In this document: positions 54,701 through 61,721 of the stretch, in pieces | Position numbering within the stretch: the stretch's first letter is position 1 | Layout: the number at the start of each line of letters is the position of its first letter | NCBI RefSeq assembly: GCF_005870035.1 | Contig: NZ_SWJG01000001.1 | Coordinates: forward strand, 310,001-374,000 | DNA from: Spirosoma lacussanchae | GTDB taxonomy: Bacteria; Bacteroidota; Bacteroidia; Cytophagales; Spirosomataceae | Length of the DNA: 64,000 nt | Reading direction: 5' to 3' | The notes under the pieces: model-generated | The model's database searches: none | What the model was told of the DNA's origin: nothing | Seen by the model: only the letters and a program-made list of their open reading frames with translations | Position numbers and translations under genes: made by a program

Positions 54701-55400
54701 CTACCGCTGGTCGACAAACGAAGTAACGGCGGCTATTTCGGTAACCAGCACCGGGGTGTACTCGGTAACGGTAACCAACGAAGCCGGCTGTTCAGACGTG
54801 ACCAGCGCTACGGTAACGGTTAACGCCAGCCCACAACTGACTATCGATTCGGCAACGATCTGCGCCGGTACGTCGACCAACCTGGTCGTTGGTGGCTGCG
54901 AAGGTGGCAGCATCCGCTGGTCAACCGGCGATAATACGGCATCGCTGTCGATCGAGCCGCTGGTAACGACGACCTATTCGGCTACGTGTACGTTCTCGAC
55001 AGGATGCTCATCGACTATTGCTACTACGATTACCGTCAACAGTGCCCCCACGTTCGATGTGGCCCCGACGGTAACTGCCGCTACCTGTACCGGTGCCAAT
55101 CCGAATAGCGATGCGCGGTTTGACTTCACGACCCTGCAGAACGTAGAGCGTGCCGACATCGTACAGGGTAGCTCGTATGGAAGCGGACCCGTCTACGGAG
55201 CGGCCAGCAACAAGCTGGTGGTTAGCGGAGCGGTGAGCTTCACCGGTATTGCGAACCCGACCCAGCGGCAAACCTATACCGTTCGGTTGTTCAGCGCGGG
55301 TGGCACCTGTGTAACGGACGTTATCGTTACGCTCGATCCGGTGGTATGCGAATGCCCGGCGCCGAAATGCGTACCCGTCGTGATCCGAAAAGTCAGATAA
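51798..55400 (+). CDS. Giant secreted SdrD-B/DUF11/Ig-like repeat surface protein
   Basis: This 1200-aa protein has an N-terminal signal (VAGLWLLILVAQTAGAF). An SdrD-B domain follows (LGNRVFHDYNRNGRQDDGEVGIGNVKLRLY), then a DUF11-like domain (DLSLTKTATVTSVTLGSNASFTIRVDN, about 185-300). Ig-like segments continue with six tandem 82-aa repeats (246 bp; 53142-54617) built on SSATVCAGTTASLTAT and SAEGCTAVGSGTVVV. It ends CECPAPKCVPVVIRKVR, resembling the tail of the gene upstream. A related motif, CPASGCVPLVIE, lies inside at about residue 359. It should be exported and surface-exposed; the secretion route is not evident. It is probably co-transcribed with the gene at 47322. Confidence 0.8.
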   Translation: MKQLSSFSSLLTERLVRVAGLWLLILVAQTAGAFVPDDSPPGSRPPGARNAPKALALGNRVFHDYNRNGRQDDGEVGIGNVKLRLYQQGIQRGQTTSDANGQYTFDDAVVTGGLKPNTAYEIRVATTDLPAGFSLTKRNQGDTSGDSDAQVIGNQIVVFAATGGTNSPNDSYDIGLAAGAPDLSLTKTATVTSVTLGSNASFTIRVDNISPDGVATNVIVKDTLDAGVLYVSSSPAATVSTTPSSQTVLTWSLGTMLAGATSSINLTVKTNAEGIVYNTAYVTTADAEISTRNNVSRAGVTVPVKMCPGESYVASLPAEYTNVQWYRNANPTPVASGNSFTITQAGSYSFTTTANVDCPASGCVPLVIEDGILPNLSAVASATAICVGGSTSLTATGCGTGTLLWSTGASTASITVSPTSTTAYSFTCTSNTYGTCTASTSTTITVNDNPVVTLSSATICAGATASLTATPGYASYVFSPGLTQVGGASGNTATLATSLSAAGSTTTYSVTAISTSGCSATASGAITVNPNPVVALSSTTICAGATASLTATPGYASYVFSSGLTQVGGASGNTATVATSLSAANSSTVYSVTAISAEGCTAVGSGTVVVNSNPVITLSSATVCAGTTASLTATPGYASYVFSSGLTQVGGASGNTATVATSLSAANSSTVYSVTAISAEGCTAVGSGTVVVNSNPVITLSSTTVCAGTTASLTATAGYASYVFSSGLTQVGGASGNTATVATSLSAANSSTVYSVTAISAEGCTAVGSGTVVVNSNPVITLSSATVCAGATASLTATPGYASYVFSSGLTQVGGASGNTATVATSLSAANSSTVYSVTAISAEGCTAVGSGTVVVNSNPVIALSSATVCAGTTASLTATPGYASYVFSSGLTQVGGASGNTATVATSLSAANSSTVYSVTAISAEGCTAVGSGTVVVNANPVASITVSNATICSGQSSTLTASGGATYRWSTNEVTAAISVTSTGVYSVTVTNEAGCSDVTSATVTVNASPQLTIDSATICAGTSTNLVVGGCEGGSIRWSTGDNTASLSIEPLVTTTYSATCTFSTGCSSTIATTITVNSAPTFDVAPTVTAATCTGANPNSDARFDFTTLQNVERADIVQGSSYGSGPVYGAASNKLVVSGAVSFTGIANPTQRQTYTVRLFSAGGTCVTDVIVTLDPVVCECPAPKCVPVVIRKVR
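53142..54617 (+). repeat. Six near-identical tandem 246-bp repeats
   Basis: Units begin at 53142, 53388, 53634, 53880, 54126 and 54372, each encoding 82 aa. The last four are almost identical at nucleotide level, and the first is the most diverged. This pattern indicates recent expansion or gene conversion. Confidence 0.9.
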
Positions 55401-55881
55401 TAAAAGGGGTTGGGCTACCAGGCCGAACCCTATTGAAGATAGTATATTGAGAGGATAGTTAGAAAACCCCGGCGACGCTGTTGCCGGGGTTTTTTGTACT
55501 TGATAGCGTCCGAAGTTGAGCCGGTGAACAGACAAAATAGACAGACCATTTGCTCACTGGCGACCCGAAAGTCAGGGCGATCTGCTGACTCGGAGTGTCT
55601 ATACGTTAAGACGCTGATTCGGTTACTTTCACTAACGGCCTTAGCCCCCCGGTGTCAGGGGCAAGAGTTACAGGCATTGTAGAAAACTCTGACTCGTGCG
55701 AATCAGGGTGCTATTGAATCGACAACTGCCAACTACAAATTCTGAATCACAAACGTCTGTTTGATAGTAGTCTATTGCTGAAAATCCCTGATAACCAATG
55801 TATATACACGAAAACTATCTATAAACTATTTAATCTATTTGACAAATAGTTTGTTATCTAATATACTAACCTCCCTACTTT
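55401..55881. other. Intergenic region, no gene
   Basis: These 481 bp include the terminator at 55463-55496 and an AT-rich part (about 55780-55880) with TTTGACAAATAGTTTG before the response regulator. A 62-codon frame at 55494-55682 has no support. No RNA gene is evident. Confidence 0.5.
55463..55496 (+). terminator. Intrinsic terminator of the giant-protein operon
   Basis: The stem AAAACCCCGGC/GCCGGGGTTTT (55463-55473 and 55483-55493) with a 9-nt loop is followed by T residues. It lies 62 bp after the stop of the 1200-aa protein gene. Confidence 0.88.
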
Positions 55882-56364
55882 ATGAAAATTTCTGGAAGTC
55901 CAATCAACGGCCGAACTACATCCAGGTCAGTCCGAATCTTTCTCGTTGAAGACAACGAGGATCAGGGAACGCTGATTCAGAAGATCGTTCAGCAAAGCCT
56001 GCCCAACGTGCAGATTATCTGGGTCCGGTCGCCCAAAGAAGCACTGGTGCAGCTGGACGCCTGGACCTATCAGGAATGGGAGATCCCGAAGTTGATCCTG
56101 ATGGATTTGTACATGCCCGACCGCACGGATGGTCTGGCGTTGCTGGAGTACATTAAAAACATGCCTTTTCCGCTGGGTCAGGTCCCGGTGGTGACGTTTA
56201 GCTCATCAGATAATAGCGATGACATCCTCAAAACGTACGAGCTGGGCGCTTCTTCCTACCTGAAAAAACCGGTAGATTATGATGAGTGGTTGCTGTATTT
56301 CCAGACACTGGGCAGCTACTGGCTGGAGACCGTTACCCTGCCTGCCAACCGATACCGCTTGTAA
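55882..56364 (+). CDS. Stand-alone response-regulator receiver-domain protein
   Basis: The 160-aa protein consists of one CheY-like receiver domain with no output domain. VRIFLVEDNEDQ holds the acidic pair Glu23-Asp24, LILMDLYMP gives the phospho-acceptor Asp75, and TFSSSD with YLKKP (Lys129) completes the active site. The N-terminal 17 residues are unrelated. It should be phosphorylated by a histidine kinase encoded elsewhere and act by protein-protein contact, as in Rcp1-like regulators. No kinase gene is nearby. It is convergent with the acyltransferase gene and shares the hairpin at 56387-56419 with it. Confidence 0.92.
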   Translation: MKISGSPINGRTTSRSVRIFLVEDNEDQGTLIQKIVQQSLPNVQIIWVRSPKEALVQLDAWTYQEWEIPKLILMDLYMPDRTDGLALLEYIKNMPFPLGQVPVVTFSSSDNSDDILKTYELGASSYLKKPVDYDEWLLYFQTLGSYWLETVTLPANRYRL

Positions 56365-56386
56365 GGGGCTTATCGCGTTGATTTAT

Positions 56387-56419
56387 CAGGAGCCGCGACT
56401 ATTCTAGTCGCGGCTCCTG
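56387..56419. terminator. Bidirectional terminator, perfect 14-bp stem
   Basis: CAGGAGCCGCGACT (56387-56400) and AGTCGCGGCTCCTG (56406-56419) are perfect inverted copies with a 5-nt loop, 22 bp after the response-regulator stop. No strong T tract follows on either side. Confidence 0.65.
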
Positions 56420-56572
56420 CCGTAGATACGGGTTGGTTTGTAACGTTGGTATCGGTTCAGCGTCCTGGTTAGGCGATTTTCGTCGGATTTGCCTGTCCAT
56501 ACGCCAGGCTCCGGTAGGGGTGACATGCCGGCTGGCCGACCGAATGGAAACCATACGCCCCCGGATCCTGAC

Positions 56573-57211
56573 TCAGCTAACCGGCTGAGGCCGTACTTTT
56601 TCCCACGACTGGCTTTCGGGATTATACGCTTTGAGCAAACGCGCCGGATTGCCGCCCACCACCGAATAGGGGGGCACATCTTTCGTAACGATACTGCCGG
56701 CCGCTACCACCGAGTGCTTGCCAATTCGCACCCCGGCCGTAATGACCGCATTGGCACCAATCCAGCATTCGTCTTCTATCACCACACAACGGCTGGTGGG
56801 CGGTTGCAGGCGGATGGGTTTGTCGAGCGATTCGTAGCTGTGGTTCAGCCCCGAAATAACCACGTGCTGCGCAATGATAACCTGCGTGCCGATCCGGACG
56901 GGGCCGATGACCACACTGCTGATCCCAACCCGCGAACTGGGCCCAATGGTAACGTCGCCAACTCCGTTGTTGATCACGCAGAAGTCTTCGATAGTAGCAT
57001 GATCGGCCAGCTCAAATTTTCGGAACGGCAGCACGTCCAGCCGGGCCGACCGGCAGATGCGGGCTCCTTTGCCTTTCTTATGAATGAACGGATTTACGAA
57101 CCAGCTCACCCACCACCGCGGACGCGCCTGCCCCTTCGGAATGAGCAGATAATGAATAAGTTGCTTCAGTCTAGGGTTGTCGGCAACCCTGTGCGTTATA
57201 GTCATGCCCAT
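56573..57211 (-). CDS. Hexapeptide-repeat acyltransferase (LbH family)
   Basis: The 212-aa protein carries the left-handed beta-helix pattern ([LIV]-G-x4): DVTIGPSSRVGISSVVIGPVRIGTQVIIAQHVVI, then IEDECWIGANAVITAGVRIGKHSVVAAGSIVTKDVPPYSVVGGNPARLL. GLNHSYESLDKPI is the typical loop with the catalytic His region. Such enzymes transfer acetyl or other acyl groups from CoA to sugars of surface polysaccharides. It follows the glycosyltransferase at 57238-58074 by 26 bp on the same strand, so it may modify the sugar added by that enzyme. The ATG at 57205 is an alternative start. Confidence 0.9.
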   Translation of the reverse strand: MGMTITHRVADNPRLKQLIHYLLIPKGQARPRWWVSWFVNPFIHKKGKGARICRSARLDVLPFRKFELADHATIEDFCVINNGVGDVTIGPSSRVGISSVVIGPVRIGTQVIIAQHVVISGLNHSYESLDKPIRLQPPTSRCVVIEDECWIGANAVITAGVRIGKHSVVAAGSIVTKDVPPYSVVGGNPARLLKAYNPESQSWEKVRPQPVS

Positions 57212-57237
57212 ACAGAAAATTCGGTAGTCAGCCGGCT

Positions 57238-58074
57238 TTATACGGTAGCGGGCTGGTGGTTGGCCGCCAGCAGATACTGACTCATCCCCTGCTGACAGTA
57301 GATGATTTTTTTCTCCTTCGACACCATAGCCCGGGCGTAGTTCTCGTTTCGTTTGTCGGGGCTGACTTCGCGGTGGTAGATATGAAACTGGATGGCGCCG
57401 AACCGAATAAATTGCAGGCTAACATTTTTGTTCATCAGCCGCAGCGCCAGGTCGGTATCTTCCCAACCCCATCCCTTGAAACTCTCGTCGTAGCCGTTTA
57501 CATCGACCAGGTCCTGCCGCCAGAAAGCCATGTTACAGCCCGTAGTATACAGGTACTCGGTCGGCCAGTGGTAATACCAGCGCATGGGGTTCTGCAAAAC
57601 AGGAAGCCGTAGCCGGCGCCAGCTCATCTTGTTCAGTTTGAACGGAATATGTTCGCTGGCAGCCGGATCGGCCAGGAGCCGGGCCGACTCGTCGGGCGAC
57701 AGATAATACCGGTTGCCCGAGAAAAAGAAGCCCTGTCGCGCGTTGGCCAGCTGGTCTTTTACGTAGTGGCGGTGCAGGATAATGTCGCTGTCGATCTGCA
57801 GGATGTATTGATAGCTGGACCGCGCCAGTCCTTTGTTGCGGATGCGGGCCAGCTGAAACCCTTCGTCGGGTTGCCAGACATGAAGCAGCGGCACCGGACT
57901 CAGCGGCCGGAGTTGATCGATCAGCTGCCGGGTGTCGTCGCGGGAGCCGTCATCACAGACAATAATCTCGTTCGGAAGAACACTCTGCCGGAACGCACTC
58001 AACAGGCAAAGCCGCAGGGCATCGGGCCAGTTGTAGGTAGATATTAGCAGGCTACAGGTAGGTCGTTTCTTCAT
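57238..58074 (-). CDS. Glycosyltransferase family 2, galactosyltransferase C-terminal type
   Basis: This 278-aa GT-A protein has CSLLISTYNWPDALRLCLLSA at the N-terminus, IIVCDDGSRDDT, and IDSDIIL (DxD). The C-terminal YDESFKGWGWEDTDLALRLMNK block is the marker of the chondroitin polymerase/galactosyltransferase C-terminal family 2 enzymes. It is soluble or peripheral and adds one sugar from a nucleotide donor. The AT-rich 171-bp upstream gap (58075-58245) separates it from the divergent gene at 58246. Confidence 0.9.
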   Translation of the reverse strand: MKKRPTCSLLISTYNWPDALRLCLLSAFRQSVLPNEIIVCDDGSRDDTRQLIDQLRPLSPVPLLHVWQPDEGFQLARIRNKGLARSSYQYILQIDSDIILHRHYVKDQLANARQGFFFSGNRYYLSPDESARLLADPAASEHIPFKLNKMSWRRLRLPVLQNPMRWYYHWPTEYLYTTGCNMAFWRQDLVDVNGYDESFKGWGWEDTDLALRLMNKNVSLQFIRFGAIQFHIYHREVSPDKRNENYARAMVSKEKKIIYCQQGMSQYLLAANHQPATV

Positions 58075-58219
58075 ACAAGTCAGGATAGAACGGCTCTGTA
58101 AGTGTGCAGAATGACAAATACATTCAAATAAGGCATATGTTTTGTTAATAAAAAACAGGTTAATCGAATTTTAATAACTGTATTGTTTACATATTATGGA
58201 TTATAATAAATTATAGCAT

Positions 58220-58227
58220 TATACTTG
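58220..58227 (+). promoter_or_regulatory. Near-consensus -7 element
   Basis: TATACTTG differs from TAnnTTTG at one position and lies 18 bp before the ATG at 58246, in an AT-rich divergent gap. Confidence 0.35.
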
Positions 58228-58245
58228 TGTGAAATTCGTGCTCCT

Positions 58246-59043
58246 ATGGCCGCTATCTCACACAAACCATCCACCGGTACTCCCGAACTCCGTCAGCAAC
58301 TAAAGCGCTTTCTGGTCGATGACCCCGAGGTGTCTATTGTTGTTCCGGCCTACAATGAAGAAAAGACGATTGAGCGGCTGCTGAAATCGATGGCGGCTCA
58401 GGTAACGTCTTACCGGGTTGAGCTCATCATTGCCAACAACAACTCAACCGATCGGACCCAGGCCCTGCTTGACCAGTACGGGGTTCGGTCTTTGTTCGTG
58501 CAGCAGCAGGGCGTGGCCTACGCGCGGCAGGCCGGGCTCGAAGCCGCCCGGGGCATTTACATAGCCAACGCCGACGCCGATAGCGTATACCCGCCTACCT
58601 GGCTCAATACCATCATCAAACCGCTGGAGAACCCGGCCGTGAGCTGCACCTACGGCACCTACTCGTTTATTCCCAGCGCCCGGACTTCGCCCCTGCAGCT
58701 GGCCCTCTACGAACGGGCGTCGCGGCTGGCTTCGCTGATGCGCAGCCGGACCAACGAGCCCACCAACGTGCTGGGGTTCAACTTCGCCTTCCGGCGGGCC
58801 GACGCGCTGGCCGTGGGCGGCTTCAATCTCAACGCCGGTCATACCGGTACGGTGAATCATAAAAGCGGGCCCTGCGAAGACGGCTGGATGGCCCTTTGCC
58901 TGATGGAACGCGGTCGTTTGTACCGGGTGTCGTCGCCCAAAGCCCGCGCTCGTACCAGCGACCGCCGGTTGCTGGAGTCGGGCGGATTGGGGCAGGCGTT
59001 TACGATGCGGCTCCGGCGCGAGTGGAAACGATTAATGGCTTAA
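58246..59043 (+). CDS. Glycosyltransferase family 2
   Basis: The protein has 265 aa from the ATG at 58246; a TTG at 58225 only adds seven poor residues. VSIVVPAYNEEKTIERLL opens the catalytic domain, followed by LIIANNNSTDRT and IANADADSVYPPTWL (DxD). CEDGWMALCLMERGRLYRV resembles the catalytic ED block of family 2 enzymes. It is paralogous to the gene at 3634-4491. The next gene starts 12 bp after its stop, so they form an operon. Confidence 0.88.
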   Translation: MAAISHKPSTGTPELRQQLKRFLVDDPEVSIVVPAYNEEKTIERLLKSMAAQVTSYRVELIIANNNSTDRTQALLDQYGVRSLFVQQQGVAYARQAGLEAARGIYIANADADSVYPPTWLNTIIKPLENPAVSCTYGTYSFIPSARTSPLQLALYERASRLASLMRSRTNEPTNVLGFNFAFRRADALAVGGFNLNAGHTGTVNHKSGPCEDGWMALCLMERGRLYRVSSPKARARTSDRRLLESGGLGQAFTMRLRREWKRLMA

Positions 59044-59055
59044 CTGCTTAGTAGT

Positions 59056-60240
59056 ATGATACTTATTTTTCAGTGGGCGGCTGCCGCTCTGTTTCTATAC
59101 ACAGGTCTCGTTGTGCTGTACCTGCTGTTTTTTGCGCTGGCGGGCCGGCTTCGGAAAAACAAAAACATGGTTCGGACCTACGCGGCCACGAGCCAGCGCA
59201 TTGCGGTGCTGATTCCGGCCTATCGCGAAGATGGCGTCATTCTGGAGTCGGCGCAGCAGGGCTTGCTGCAAACCTACCCGGCATCGATGTACGACGTAAT
59301 CGTGATCGCCGATTCGCTGCAGCCCGAAACCATTCAGACCCTGCGAAAGCTCCCGATCCAGGTCATTGAGGTGTCATTCGAGAAGTCGACCAAAGCCAAG
59401 GCACTCAATGTGGCGTTGCAGCAGCTGCCGACCACGTACGATATAGCCGTTATCCTGGACGCCGACAATCTGATGGCGCCCGACTTTCTGCAACAAATCA
59501 ACACGGCCTTTCAGCAGGGCTGGCGCATTGTACAGGGGCATCGGGTGGCCAAAAATACCGACAGCAGCGTGGCGGTGCTGGACGCCATCAGCGAAGAAAT
59601 CAACAACCATATTTTCCGGCAGGGCCACCGCTCGGTAGGGCTGTCGGCCGCGCTCATTGGCTCGGGTATGGCGTTCGAATATGCGCTGCTGCGGCAGATC
59701 ATGCCCGAGGTACAGGCGGTGGGCGGGTTCGACAAAGAGCTGGAAATGCGGCTGCTAAGTCAGCGAATTCCGTTTACCTACGTGGCCAACGCCTTCGTAT
59801 ACGATGAAAAGGTGCCCAACGAAGCGGTTTTCGAACGGCAGCGCACCCGCTGGATTGCGGCTCAGTACAAATACCTGCGGCTAAACTTCCGGTCGGGAAT
59901 CCGGTCATTGCTGGAGGGGAACATCGACTATGCCGACAAGGTGTTTCAAACGCTGATACCACCCCGTATTCTGTTGATGGGCGGGTTGCTGCTGGCCGTC
60001 ATCGCCAGTGCGCTGGTCAACAGTCCGGTCTTTCTGCTGGTTACCGGTAGCCAGCTGGCTCTGTTGCTGATCACGTTCTATATCTCAACGCCCAACGCCC
60101 TGATTCGTCAGATCGGCCCGGCCGAGCTGCTGAAGCTGCCGGTTCTTTTCACGAGCTTCATCAAGTCGATCTACAAGATGAAAACGGCCAAGAACCAGTT
60201 TCTCCACACGCCCCACAGCGCCAAAGGCGTCAGCCAGTAA
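59056..60240 (+). CDS. Glycosyltransferase family 2 with membrane helices
   Basis: This 394-aa protein is the paralogue of the gene at 25608-26816. An N-terminal helix (WAAAALFLYTGLVVLYLLFFALAGRL) leads to IAVLIPAYREDGVILESAQQGLL, VIVIADSLQP, VILDADNLMAPDFL (DxD), IGSGMAF and RQRTRWIAAQYKYLR (QxxRW). About three helices follow, and the end reads HTPHSAKGVSQ. It should be embedded in the inner membrane and extend a glycan. It starts 12 bp after the previous glycosyltransferase, in the same operon. Confidence 0.9.
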   Translation: MILIFQWAAAALFLYTGLVVLYLLFFALAGRLRKNKNMVRTYAATSQRIAVLIPAYREDGVILESAQQGLLQTYPASMYDVIVIADSLQPETIQTLRKLPIQVIEVSFEKSTKAKALNVALQQLPTTYDIAVILDADNLMAPDFLQQINTAFQQGWRIVQGHRVAKNTDSSVAVLDAISEEINNHIFRQGHRSVGLSAALIGSGMAFEYALLRQIMPEVQAVGGFDKELEMRLLSQRIPFTYVANAFVYDEKVPNEAVFERQRTRWIAAQYKYLRLNFRSGIRSLLEGNIDYADKVFQTLIPPRILLMGGLLLAVIASALVNSPVFLLVTGSQLALLLITFYISTPNALIRQIGPAELLKLPVLFTSFIKSIYKMKTAKNQFLHTPHSAKGVSQ

Positions 60241-60357
60241 GAAACAGGAACAACACGCGTGCATCACGGTTCGTACCACTGACTGGCCTATCGGCACAGT
60301 CAGGGTGAAATGGCATGGTATCGACCAGTACCTGTGCGTTTGTCGTCCTGACCGCAC

Positions 60358-60495
60358 GTAGAGACGCAACCCTTTGCGTCTTCTGTCCGGATGGTTTTGC
60401 GTCTTCTGTCCGGATGGTTTGTTGCTGTCGCGTAGGTGGGGTGCTGCCGCGAATGAGACGCAAGGGCCGGGCCGCCGTCGCGGTTGCGTCTCTAC
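60358..60495. repeat. Inverted-repeat element with internal direct repeats
   Basis: GTAGAGACGCAACC (60358-60371) and GGTTGCGTCTCTAC (60482-60495) are perfect 14-bp inverted copies. The interior holds GCGTCTTCTGTCCGGATGG twice with a 23-bp period (60376, 60399) and a further GAGACGCAA. The right copy overlaps the stop codon of the gene at 60492. Similar GAGACGCAA palindromes are dispersed in many bacterial genomes. Confidence 0.6.
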
Positions 60496-61715
60496 TTGGC
60501 TAACTGTAGATCGGTGGCGCGACGGGCTTTTTCCCAGATACCGGAGGTGTTGCCACGCCAATAGCGCTGAAAACCCAGAATCGCGCAACCGTTCATGAAG
60601 GTGAAATAAAACGGCACAAACAGCGCTTTGACGCGCAGTTGCCGATGCTCCAGCCGGTAACCCAACCAGGCGGCCCCGTAAAATGCACACTGACCAATAA
60701 ACAGCAGCACCCAGACCCCGTAGGCCAGGGGCGACAGCGGTTCGATGCCCAGCACCAGCGCCAGATTGGCCAGCCAGATCAGCGGCAACAGAAACGGCGT
60801 GACGGCCCAGCGCAGCACCCGGTGCGACACATACTGAAACGTCAGCCAGCCGTAGCGAAATCCGTTCAGCAGGTACAGCAGCCGCCGAATCGACTGGAAG
60901 CCCCCGGCCGCAATCCGAACTTTACGTTTTTTCTCCTCCACGATCGAGAACGAAGGCCGCTCGAGCGCGTAAGCCTCGGGTTCGTACTCGACCCGATACC
61001 CCCGACCCGCAATGCGCAGGGAGATCATGAAGTCGTCGAGCAGCGTATCCGTCTCAACGGGTTCATATAGGTTGGTACGGAGGGCAAACAGCTCCCCGGC
61101 CGCGCCAACGACCGTATGCAGTTCGGCATCTTTCCGCTTCAGGTACGATTCGTATTTCCAGTAGAGCCCTTCGCCCGCGCCCGCAGCCGCTTCGGCATCG
61201 AACACCTCGATGCGCTTTTCGCCCGCTACCGCGCCTACGCCTTCGTCGTAGAAATGGCGCACCAGATTACGGATGGCGCGGGGGTTGAGCTGGGTATTGG
61301 CATCGCTGAAAATAACCAGCGGGGTGCTGACGTGCTGCATGGCCTGGTTCATAGCCGCCACCTTGCCCGCCCGCTCGGTGCCGCCCAGGACGCTGATCTG
61401 CGGGTCGCCCGCGTCGCGTAGGGCTTCGAGGTAAGCCGTAGACCCGTCGGTCGAGCCTTCGGTGACGAACAGAAAGCGGAGCTGCCCGGCGGGGTAATCG
61501 AGCGCGCGCGAGTTGCTGAGTTTAGCGGGCAGGCAGTCCATCTCGTTGTAGGCCGGAATGATCAGCGTTACCAGTGGCGTGTACGAATCATCGGCCGGAA
61601 GCGGTCGGCGACCTTTGATCAAGCGCCGAAGGGCTACCAGTATCGTGATCACGATCCCGTAACCAACGTAGGTATAGGCCACAATGGCCAGACACAACAG
61701 GAGGAAGAGCTGCAT
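60492..61715 (-). CDS. Glycosyltransferase family 2, membrane-associated
   Basis: The complete 407-aa protein corresponds to the truncated gene at the left edge of the window. It has an N-terminal helix (LFLLLCLAIVAYTYVGYGIVITILVAL), VTLIIPAYNEMDCLPAKLSNS, FVTEGSTDGST, FSDANTQLNPRAI (DxD-like) and LLDDFMISLRIAGRGYRV. It ends in three hydrophobic C-terminal segments. Family 2 enzymes of this type extend surface glycans. The stop codon lies inside the inverted repeat at 60482-60495. It follows the GT4 gene by 6 bp on the minus strand. Confidence 0.92.
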   Translation of the reverse strand: MQLFLLLCLAIVAYTYVGYGIVITILVALRRLIKGRRPLPADDSYTPLVTLIIPAYNEMDCLPAKLSNSRALDYPAGQLRFLFVTEGSTDGSTAYLEALRDAGDPQISVLGGTERAGKVAAMNQAMQHVSTPLVIFSDANTQLNPRAIRNLVRHFYDEGVGAVAGEKRIEVFDAEAAAGAGEGLYWKYESYLKRKDAELHTVVGAAGELFALRTNLYEPVETDTLLDDFMISLRIAGRGYRVEYEPEAYALERPSFSIVEEKKRKVRIAAGGFQSIRRLLYLLNGFRYGWLTFQYVSHRVLRWAVTPFLLPLIWLANLALVLGIEPLSPLAYGVWVLLFIGQCAFYGAAWLGYRLEHRQLRVKALFVPFYFTFMNGCAILGFQRYWRGNTSGIWEKARRATDLQLAK

Positions 61716-61721
61716 AGCTAG

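Noticed and set aside
47322..55400. Standard T9SS C-terminal domain on the giant proteins
   Set aside because: The ends lack the CHU_C and type-A sorting motifs; only a short Cys-rich tail is seen.
55494..55682. 62-codon frame after the giant-protein terminator
   Set aside because: It begins inside the terminator region and has no motif or neighbour support.
60376..60440. Small CRISPR from the 23-bp direct repeats
   Set aside because: Only two adjacent copies, no spacers and no cas genes.
60085..60690. Frames across the inverted-repeat element
   Set aside because: They run through repeats and through two real genes on the opposite strands.
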